Assembly: GCA_963820955.1 (NCBI GenBank)
Contig: CAWGCA010000047.1
Location: 62,001-126,000 of the forward strand
Direction of reading: 5' to 3'
DNA length: 64,000 nt
Source: CAWGCA01 sp963820955
Lineage (GTDB): Bacteria > Pseudomonadota > Gammaproteobacteria > Chromatiales > Chromatiaceae
How positions within the stretch are numbered: position 1 is the first letter of the stretch; every line of letters starts with the position of its first letter. The notes beneath the pieces were generated by a model. The model was given only the letters and a program-made list of their open reading frames with translations. It had not been told where the DNA came from and ran no database searches. Position numbers and translations under genes: made by a program. Of the stretch, positions 57,701 through 64,000 are shown one piece after another.

Positions 57701-60700
57701 CCATGCAGGCTGTTAACCATGAATGTGTCTGATTCACCGGCGCGGACCCTGGTGTCGGTGTCGAGCATCTGCTCAAATTCCAGGATGTTGAGTGCCGCGA
57801 AGCGGATACGAATCATCATCGCTTGACGCAGCAACAGAAACAGCAGTGGCCTGTCGTGCTCGTTCTGATTGCGGCCATCCGTGAGCAGGCTCGGTACGGG
57901 TTTGTTCAGCAGTGTCTCTATGTAGCTGGCATGGCCATTGCCGATCAACGGGCCTCGCAGGGAGCGTGTCTTGTACATGTATCTGACGTCGTAGAGGTGC
58001 CCGCCAAAGACCGCGTCATACAGCTCCTTGAACGGCTCATTGACGGCGCCACTGTCGCTGAATAGCGGCACACTATCAAGATACAGCGCTCGCTGGTGAA
58101 AACTCAGGAAACGTTTCAGCAGCGCGTGCGGGCCCGAGTCAGTATGGTCAAGCGGTACATTGCTGCCTGACACATAGGCCGGGTGACGGCCGCCGAAGTT
58201 CAGTGCAAAACGGTAAACGTTTGAGACACTGGTTGCGTGAAGCCCCAGTATCTCCATGAAGTGCTGTTGCGCGTCGTCGACGTTTTCGCTGTGAACCTGT
58301 GCAACCTTGGTTCGGCGGATCTCGCTCCAGTCCTGCGCCACGGCGCACATAAGCTCATGCAGCAGAATATCGAAGCGAAGCGCGTGATCGGCTTCGGAGA
58401 GTTCAGGGATGCCGCCAGGGGGCAACGCAGGCAGTTCACTGCCACGTGCCGACTCAAACCGGTTGAAGGCGGTGGTGACCACCATGCCGTAGGGCTGTGA
58501 GCCAACCCGCAGCGCCGGCAGTTTGCCACGGGCACTGACATGCTCGATGAAATAACTTTCGAGCCGCTTCAAGGTGGGGATAGATACCAGGCCACCCAGA
58601 AGGTCCTCGATGTAAGCACCCATCGTCGCTGGCCAGAGGGCATGGTTGATGATCGATGCCCCGCTCATGTCCTTGCTGTCGGCATGAGCGACATGGCAGA
58701 CGACTGAGGGTGAAATACCCAGCGCCTCGGCGAACAGCAGGCCATCACGTTTGGCGTTCGGGTCGCTCTCCTCTGGATCGAACAGTGGTTCACCGCGCTC
58801 GATCTCGTAGCTGGCCTCGGGATCGTCGTCGCTGCGCCATGCGGCGGGCTGCTCATCGGTGTTGTTGGTGGGGGTGCCCAATGGCAGGAATCCAAGCCCC
58901 TCCTCGCTGTAGTGGTGGTTGTCCAGCAGCTGTTCTATCAATGCACGGGTGGCATCGGCGGAAAGGCCCTTTACGCCGAGTACGAAAAGCTCGTCAAATC
59001 CGCTCGTGGCGTCTTCGTCACTGATGCGGATGGTTATCCCCATTCCCCGCCTGACCGCCTCTTCGAAGTCGGTCATCCAGCGGATCGAGTCGCCGACCTC
59101 CAGCCGGCCCTCCTCGTCGAGCCGGAACAGGCTGGCGTCATCGTGGTCGGGGTCCGGATCGAGGCCGACCTTGATGTCCTCGATGCTGTCGCCCGCGACT
59201 GCATGCACCACCTCGCCACCGCGTACCGCGAGGGCGACGAAACGGTCGGGCAGTACCTTGCTGTGAGGGGCGACACACCAGGCCGCGGCGCGGCGGTCGA
59301 TGTCGGGGAAGCGCAGTGACTGGCGAACGGCATCCTGCAGTTCTATCACCGGCAGCGCGTTGATCCCGGTCTGTAGATCGCGCAGGCTGAGCGCGAGCTT
59401 CTCCAGGGCCGTCCCGATTGCCGGCAGATCCGGCAGGAAATGGCTGCGTCTATCGAAACGATCGGTGATATCACCCATCCCGGCCAGGATCAGCCGCAAA
59501 TGACGATCGATCTGGGTGCGCTGCCGAGCGGTCAACTGATGGCTAAGGCGCAAGATCCCCAACGCGGCATCCGTGGCGGCCTGGATCCGTTCGATCCGCT
59601 GCAGGGGGCTGCGCAGCAGTGTGCTGCGCTTTGAGCCGACCTCGTTGATCCGGCGCTGCAGGGTGCGCACTGTATCGAGCAGCCGCTGGCCGGCGGCGAA
59701 CGGCCGGGTGACGGTCGGCTCCAGCACCTTCGCAATCCAGGCCGCCCGGTGCGATCCATGCAGCCGAACCAACGCGCGCCAGGCACCGCGTTTGAGCTCA
59801 TCGTCAGCTTCGGCGGCATGGGTCTCGATCCAGAAGTCGCGGCCGTCGCGCTCCTCGTCCTCGGTCAGTTCTTCCTCATGAGTATGAACTGCGATGTCGT
59901 CTGGATAGACCCGCACCCAGAGCTCATCGACCGTCGCCATGGGGGTCGTGTCGACAGCGAAGATCTTGCGCCGAAAGTCGTCGTAGAAGCGGTCGTAGGC
60001 GTCCCACACATCGATGCGCTGGCTGAAGATCGCGCGCTCCTGGGCCTTCAGTGCCGGTTCCAGGGCCCGCCCCAACCGCGCTGCCGCGGCCGCATCGCGC
60101 CCACGGGTGCGGGCGAGATCGCTCAGCTGGCTGGCCCAGGGGATCCATGCGTCCTCAATTCGGGTCTGCAGCCGGGTCAGGTGGGCATAGCGGTCAGCAG
60201 GAATGATCGCGATGTCGCGGCTAAGGGCGTCGATTTTTTGCGCCCGCTGCAGCATTCCTTCGGCTATCGCTAACACCTGTGCGGCGCGGCGGCTCGATGC
60301 CGCCGGCTTTTCCCGCAGCTGTTTCAACGCACCCGCGAGCAGCTCGGTCACGCCAAAGGCCGCATCGGCGCTGGCGCTGAACTCCTTGTTCGAGAGGATC
60401 TGGAAGCGCCGGATTGAAGCGCCGTCGAGCGCCCCCAGGTCGTGCCGGTACTCCTCTTCGATGTGGGTCTGAGTGCGGCTGCGCCCGGCTGACTGATAGC
60501 GATTGTCGACCGGCACTGCGGCAACAGTCTGCTGAAATTCAGCCAGCGCCTGGTCGAGTTGCCGCCACTCGCTGTGCATTGCGCGCAGGCTCTCGCCGTC
60601 GCCATGGATAATGGCGTGAACATCGGCCCGCAGTTCGTGCAGGGCGGGGTAGAGGGTATCGCGCGCCCGCTTCAGCGCCGAGTAATCGCGCAGACGGTTG

Positions 60701-61368
60701 CGGTTGAAGCGGTCGACATCGGCGCGGATCCCGGCGATCTGCCGGCGCACCTCGGCGACCTCGACGAAGCGCAGCCGGGCGGTCAGCTCCAGCTTGCGGG
60801 CGGCGGCCGCGAGTTGGTCATCGATGGGTTTGAGCACCTCTTTATTGAGTGCCTCGAGGCGGGCGCGATAGGCCTCCTTCTGGAAATTGGAGCGCAGGGT
60901 GGCGATGTTCGCCTCGGTGGCGGCGGTTTCGCTGCGCAGATCCGCTGCAAACTGGCTTAGCACGGCTGCGTCTTCGAGGCTCGATCCGGTGCAGTTGCGC
61001 AGACAGGAGGTCAGTGCGCTGCGCGCCTTCTCGATGGCGCCCAGGCTTTGGTCGAGAAAGTCGTAATGGTCCTTCTCTGTCGCCTTGACTGTTGCGCGTT
61101 TATCGCTGCCAAGGCGCGTCACCAGGTTGCGGCCGGCGATGCTGCCCAGATTGTTTTTCAGCTCGCCCAGGCGGTCGAGCAGATCGCTATTAATGCTGTC
61201 GCCCGCCACCGGGCGGTCGACTTGCATGAAGCGGGTCTCGATGCGCACCGGCAGCAGCAGGAACGGGAGGCGGCCGTCGTAATCATTGTGCAGCTGATTC
61301 TGGATTGCCGCCAGCAGCTGGCGATTGGCGTGTCCGTCACGGTCGATGGGTATCTGATCTTTAAGCAT
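54790..61368 (-). CDS. 2192-residue uncharacterised protein (middle gene of the cassette)
   Basis: The start at 61368 (MLKDQIPIDRDGHANRQLL) is chosen because the upstream in-frame extension overlaps the neighbouring gene and is Arg-rich junk; AAGGA lies ten bases upstream. Residues 34-48 read LPFLLLPVRIETRFM. About 60-470 are largely helical or coiled-coil-like. Near 478-505 is ELWVRVYPDDIAVHTHEEEL, and near 949 RVGSQPYGMVV. Near 2113 is RPGGTWRWDDLVHTLHDT. No signal peptide, transmembrane helix, repeat toxin pattern or known enzyme motif is evident. It is 14 bp from the upstream gene and 12 bp from the next, forming one operon. The function is unknown. Confidence 0.85.
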   Translation of the reverse strand: MLKDQIPIDRDGHANRQLLAAIQNQLHNDYDGRLPFLLLPVRIETRFMQVDRPVAGDSINSDLLDRLGELKNNLGSIAGRNLVTRLGSDKRATVKATEKDHYDFLDQSLGAIEKARSALTSCLRNCTGSSLEDAAVLSQFAADLRSETAATEANIATLRSNFQKEAYRARLEALNKEVLKPIDDQLAAAARKLELTARLRFVEVAEVRRQIAGIRADVDRFNRNRLRDYSALKRARDTLYPALHELRADVHAIIHGDGESLRAMHSEWRQLDQALAEFQQTVAAVPVDNRYQSAGRSRTQTHIEEEYRHDLGALDGASIRRFQILSNKEFSASADAAFGVTELLAGALKQLREKPAASSRRAAQVLAIAEGMLQRAQKIDALSRDIAIIPADRYAHLTRLQTRIEDAWIPWASQLSDLARTRGRDAAAAARLGRALEPALKAQERAIFSQRIDVWDAYDRFYDDFRRKIFAVDTTPMATVDELWVRVYPDDIAVHTHEEELTEDEERDGRDFWIETHAAEADDELKRGAWRALVRLHGSHRAAWIAKVLEPTVTRPFAAGQRLLDTVRTLQRRINEVGSKRSTLLRSPLQRIERIQAATDAALGILRLSHQLTARQRTQIDRHLRLILAGMGDITDRFDRRSHFLPDLPAIGTALEKLALSLRDLQTGINALPVIELQDAVRQSLRFPDIDRRAAAWCVAPHSKVLPDRFVALAVRGGEVVHAVAGDSIEDIKVGLDPDPDHDDASLFRLDEEGRLEVGDSIRWMTDFEEAVRRGMGITIRISDEDATSGFDELFVLGVKGLSADATRALIEQLLDNHHYSEEGLGFLPLGTPTNNTDEQPAAWRSDDDPEASYEIERGEPLFDPEESDPNAKRDGLLFAEALGISPSVVCHVAHADSKDMSGASIINHALWPATMGAYIEDLLGGLVSIPTLKRLESYFIEHVSARGKLPALRVGSQPYGMVVTTAFNRFESARGSELPALPPGGIPELSEADHALRFDILLHELMCAVAQDWSEIRRTKVAQVHSENVDDAQQHFMEILGLHATSVSNVYRFALNFGGRHPAYVSGSNVPLDHTDSGPHALLKRFLSFHQRALYLDSVPLFSDSGAVNEPFKELYDAVFGGHLYDVRYMYKTRSLRGPLIGNGHASYIETLLNKPVPSLLTDGRNQNEHDRPLLFLLLRQAMMIRIRFAALNILEFEQMLDTDTRVRAGESDTFMVNSLHGVYYKTKWTYLLEDLIRLNARYDTEFPEGPDELYTYLTRGLSSHTMADYLAKRGDNPVYSGFPQDSGHNHNTEVIALQEHAANVARLKTIPKARLELLLREHIDLCSHRLDAWQLGLANRRLAENRADPAATSGLYLGAYGWVENLRPGGERDPAEELPPALHIDGEAPIYTDADNQGFIHCPSVNQAVTAAVLRSGYLTEADETDIDNRMAVNLSSRRVRLALGLLDGVQSGQDLGTLLGYRFERELHQAYQHYGVTFDDLIYDFRRAFPGASSVDPASVSTSQARRLVCDGLALLDTVNDWVEQNIDLDRRTDRTLFEILRDDGSYSGQPWGLPPIDTPRRDGLLSAIDGLADALDALSDIALAEGVFQIVQGNFPRAAAVLSALSEGRAIPHPQVVDTPRSGTTLTHHVLMPLAVIDGRTIAADRVPDAATLDANRRAALPPAWSDLPMTPRANAEPGLNRWLGELLGQPDRIFCLCGELGSTAQVVSANMLGLQPIDWLALLGGGLEEAEAELSARLIEPLLPADADLASAIDNGFAAPRIHFAARDPHWPSSAKTIYEIAALLGEAAALLGRSRPVHADDLALEEGSVDAGNADQPGWDLDELDARIGESQQRLQTLTVELMRVLNGDTAPSESPEAIDPRTWTEAHRDRLPDGDNLLARRSELARLLLRAGEFGIRLALPPLDFSGREAVAETLASSIMNAFIQCAQRLQRATGAIGGGSGINARLEATKAQFGKGFVMVPAFTPRDPAQLFTQLSGDTLLRHGGPFAMDGFLAGAASVRENLAHLQQVWGLGEAFGASIPEVKPAQLPEVADDYWLGIAFPPDHTPESDKLSLVVIDPDVHKIFAGTMRALLIDHWTETIPSREETTGVSFFYDQPDATPPQALLLAVSPRPGGTWRWDDLVHTLHDTFEIARNRAVEPEHLNGTLYAQLLPAVQGELVPNLIDDSSTDLSGSRAILDFGANN

Positions 61369-61382
61369 GGGGTATCCGGTCC

Positions 61383-64000
61383 TTAAGGCAACAGCTCTTT
61401 GGCGTGACGGGCGTAGAGTACGGGGTTCTGCAGCAGGATATAGGCAAGGTCGGCGGAGGATTTGTCCCACACCCCGTCGGTCGGATCGTCGGCGCCGCCG
61501 CTGCCGTCGAGCGACAGGTCGTTGCCTGCAATCGCGATATGCGATGGGGCCTTGTTCGGGAAGGTCAAATGCCCCCAGTTCAAGTCGTCCCAACTCGCCA
61601 GCGGAGGCAGGGGGTCCCGCGGGTCGTCGTCGAGGCCGAAGTTGATCTCTCCGGGCCGCTCCATCAGCACGAAGAACCAGCCCGGCTGGCCGTGGGCGCG
61701 GTCGCCTCGCGCCTCCTCCTCGGTCAGCGGAAAGCCGAAGAAGGCGATATCGGGGTCGAGTTCGCCCTGAAAGGCCGGAAACAGCAGGTTACTGGTATCG
61801 CTGTCGTCGCTCAGTTCGCGCGGGGCATCCTGTCCGTCGGCCGAGAACACGGCCTTCTGGGCGTAGACCACGGTATTCGGGTATTTCTTGAACAGTTCGC
61901 CGCGAATCACCAGTACCAGGTAGCCGCCGCTGCGCTCCCCCTGCTCACCGAGCGCGCCGTTCCACTGGTCTATCTTGCGGATGTCGGGCGGTGGACTGGC
62001 TTCCAGGATGTTGTCTCGGGTATCCCAGAAGACCTGGAAATAGGTGCCGCGCTGATCGGTGGGGAACTCCCTCCACAGCAGTTCCCGTGCCATCTCCTCG
62101 TTCAACCCGGCCAGGTAGGACTCGATGAAACGCCGGTTTGATTCCAGCAGCGTCAGGGTATTCTCCGGCAGGTCGCTGTAGTTTGGGATCACGAAGTCCT
62201 GGGAGCGTTGGCGCAGGTCATTGAACATCACATCGGGGAAGGTCGGGTGCGCCATCACGGGACGCAGGCGCCGCGGCTGGTCGGGGGTGAGCAGGGTCAC
62301 GCCGCGCAGGGCGCTGACCACCCGTGAGGCCATCGCCAGCTTTGGCCGCATGGCGGTCGCCAGGGTGCCGGCCAAAGTCTCGACAGAGGTCAGTCGGGGT
62401 GGCGCGGCCGGCTCCAGGCGGTTGGCGAGGATCTGGCTGCTGAAGTTCCTGAGCGAGGACTGGTACTCCACAAGTTCGGTAGTATCGGTCATGCGGGCGA
62501 TCTCGCCGCTGCCTGCCCCGCCGCTGCGGGTGACGGTAACACCGCTGTAACTCTTGCCGGCCACATCGTCGCCATAGGTTTCGTCGAACACGGTGGATTG
62601 CAGTTGCACCTCGGCGCTCTCCCCGGAGGTGGCGCTCAGCGCGGTGATCGCCCCGATGCAGGTGTCAACCTGCTCGCGGCGTGTCTGCTCTTCACCGGTC
62701 GCCGAGACCGGGATGCGAGCGTCGAGCCGTATCCGCAGATTTGATCGCAGGGTTGTCAAAGGAAAGCCGTTGAGATCGACCGGCGGGCTCTCGCTCAACC
62801 GGGCCTTCAGCTCGTCGACCAGCAGATGTAACAGGATGTGTCCTGGCTTGTTGCCCTCGGTGGTGAATTCGTCGACAGACGCCTTTACGGCGCTGGTGAT
62901 AGTTTCGAATGGCACCGCAATTTTCGGCTCGGGAAGCAGCGGGGCACTGGAGAGCGCTGAGTCGGAGGCATTGAAACGCCCCAGTAGATCACGCTGCAGG
63001 CCCTGCTGGTTGCCGCTGCCCGTGAGTTGGCGCACCAGCTTCCGCTGTGGTCGGCTGGCGCGTTTGAAGGCAGCGCTCTGGGCCGCCTGGGGGACCTGGC
63101 TGGCAACTATCTCGCTGTAGACCGTGCGGTCGCCGGCAGGACCAAGCACACGCCGCTGGGCGGCGGCGGTCAGGCGCACAGCACGATCGTTGTCTGCCCC
63201 GAGGAGATGCTTGCTGTAGAGGGATTCGTTGACTGCGACCGCCAGCTCGGCCTGGCGCAGGCGCTGGTTCGCCTGTTCCACTTCACCCACTTGCTCCCAG
63301 GCCCGCTCCATCAACTCCTCCTGGCGCTTCTGCACTACCTCGACGCCCAGCCCGGCGGCGGCGCGGTTGCGGAAGTCGAGATTCAGTTGGCGCAGCCAGG
63401 CGAGGTCGGCCCGGCTGCGGGCGTCCGCAATGCGCTCGACATCGGCATGGCGGCGTCCGTAGGCAGGCGGAGTGACGATCGGGTCGTCCGGCAGGTCTGC
63501 CGGGTAGGCGTCGGCACCGTCGTTGCGGCTGAACGGGTGGGCGAGGCTGGTTGTTCCACCCCGTTCAAGATCGCCGGTCAGATCCAGCAGTTTTTCGAGT
63601 CGGTTGGCCCGCGCGACCCCGGGCGAGGTGGGGAAAGGGAGCGGGCTGAACTCCGGTGGTCGCAGCGCACCCTCGATCTGCACCTGCTCCGGGCCGGTTA
63701 CATCGTCCAGGCCAAACCCCGGGGTACGCACGTCGGCGTCCCTTTTACCGAACTCGGGTCCGACCGGGCCGGGAATCAACGCCTGCACAAGGCTCTCGAA
63801 ATCGCCGTTCTCACCGGTGCGGAAGTGCCACTGGAAGTAGACCGGATAGGCATAAGGCCGGGTCGCTGAGTGCGGCATGGCACCGCTCTGCCAGGCCGTC
63901 GCCTGTGCCGTGATGCCGACGGTTGATTCGCCAAGGCCGGCCAGTCGCCCGGTCTCGAAGGTGGGGATAATGAAGGCCTGGTAGTCGGTCTCCGGATCGA
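61383..64000 (-). CDS. Large uncharacterised protein (first visible gene of the cassette), 5' end beyond window
   Basis: The reading frame is open from 63998 to the stop at 61383, with at least 871 residues, so the start lies outside the window. An internal ATG at 63878 is not the natural start, since conserved-looking sequence (FIIPTFETGRLAGLG) precedes it and continues to YPVYFQWHFRTGENGDFESLV. The end reads LNWGHLTFPNKAPSHIAIAG. The middle has helical segments with many Arg and Glu. No membrane segment or recognisable catalytic motif. It precedes the 2192-residue gene by 14 bp. Confidence 0.8.
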   Translation of the reverse strand, partial: DPETDYQAFIIPTFETGRLAGLGESTVGITAQATAWQSGAMPHSATRPYAYPVYFQWHFRTGENGDFESLVQALIPGPVGPEFGKRDADVRTPGFGLDDVTGPEQVQIEGALRPPEFSPLPFPTSPGVARANRLEKLLDLTGDLERGGTTSLAHPFSRNDGADAYPADLPDDPIVTPPAYGRRHADVERIADARSRADLAWLRQLNLDFRNRAAAGLGVEVVQKRQEELMERAWEQVGEVEQANQRLRQAELAVAVNESLYSKHLLGADNDRAVRLTAAAQRRVLGPAGDRTVYSEIVASQVPQAAQSAAFKRASRPQRKLVRQLTGSGNQQGLQRDLLGRFNASDSALSSAPLLPEPKIAVPFETITSAVKASVDEFTTEGNKPGHILLHLLVDELKARLSESPPVDLNGFPLTTLRSNLRIRLDARIPVSATGEEQTRREQVDTCIGAITALSATSGESAEVQLQSTVFDETYGDDVAGKSYSGVTVTRSGGAGSGEIARMTDTTELVEYQSSLRNFSSQILANRLEPAAPPRLTSVETLAGTLATAMRPKLAMASRVVSALRGVTLLTPDQPRRLRPVMAHPTFPDVMFNDLRQRSQDFVIPNYSDLPENTLTLLESNRRFIESYLAGLNEEMARELLWREFPTDQRGTYFQVFWDTRDNILEASPPPDIRKIDQWNGALGEQGERSGGYLVLVIRGELFKKYPNTVVYAQKAVFSADGQDAPRELSDDSDTSNLLFPAFQGELDPDIAFFGFPLTEEEARGDRAHGQPGWFFVLMERPGEINFGLDDDPRDPLPPLASWDDLNWGHLTFPNKAPSHIAIAGNDLSLDGSGGADDPTDGVWDKSSADLAYILLQNPVLYARHAKELLP

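Noticed and set aside
63027..63869. 280-residue plus-strand frame over the first cassette gene
   Set aside because: Antisense shadow in high-GC sequence; the minus-strand frame is longer and contiguous with the rest of the gene.

Overview
The window looks like chromosome of a free-living or symbiotic gammaproteobacterium, probably a sulfur-oxidising, Chromatiales-type autotroph. Supporting signs are the housekeeping content (PolA, EngB, ACT-type SerB, UbiK, YheS, YifB, DjlA), a sigma54/NtrC-controlled glnK-amtB unit, several c-di-GMP enzymes and a pyrophosphate set (PPi-type phosphofructokinase, membrane H+-pyrophosphatase, soluble pyrophosphatase). From memory, pfp-hppA pairs of this kind are described in methanotrophs and in chemosynthetic symbionts that run a PPi-economising Calvin cycle. 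The species call is inference. I see no tRNA, rRNA, CRISPR array, insertion sequence or prophage.

Layout. 0-3.6 kb: MlaC-like protein, retropepsin-like protease, HU-like protein with a basic tail, gamma-glutamyltransferase. 3.9-10.2 kb: a 1688-residue fusion (two cyclic-nucleotide domains, rhodanese, very long coiled coil, one membrane segment, sulfatase-modifying-factor fold) in a tight run with a PfkB kinase and a Rieske protein. 10.2-24.8 kb: mostly conserved housekeeping and storage genes (CbiM-like permease, djlA, a decayed transglycosylase, serB, ycgL, glutamate-type dehydrogenase, glgP, pilU, MOSC protein, yheS, yifB, ubiK). 24.8-26.8 kb: glnK-amtB with two NtrC sites, a -24/-12 promoter and a strong terminator. 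26.8-35.3 kb: two diguanylate cyclases (one with a degenerate di-iron ODP-like domain), speE/speA, and a MASE1-PAS-GGDEF-EAL protein. 35.6-39.6 kb: polA and engB with a 695-bp gap between them that holds a well-formed small-RNA candidate.

39.5-42.5 kb: engB, moaC, a metallophosphoesterase and hppA are all interrupted by single-base shifts although their protein motifs survive on both sides. This looks more like poor local sequence accuracy than gene death. 43.6-46.9 kb: PPi-type pfk, a small unknown gene, and an adenylate kinase carrying 23 tandem copies of a six-residue Lys-rich repeat. 46.9-51.5 kb: trpG-trpD-(cysK, SRPBCC, AF1514-like)-trpC. 51.7-52.7 kb: a small membrane protein and a SelU/MnmH P-loop half without its rhodanese half.

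52.9-64.0 kb (open at the right edge): a three-gene cassette of very large soluble proteins (at least 871, 2192 and 624 residues) that I cannot assign to a characterised family. With the 1688-residue fusion and the polA-engB small RNA, it is the best candidate here for undescribed biology.
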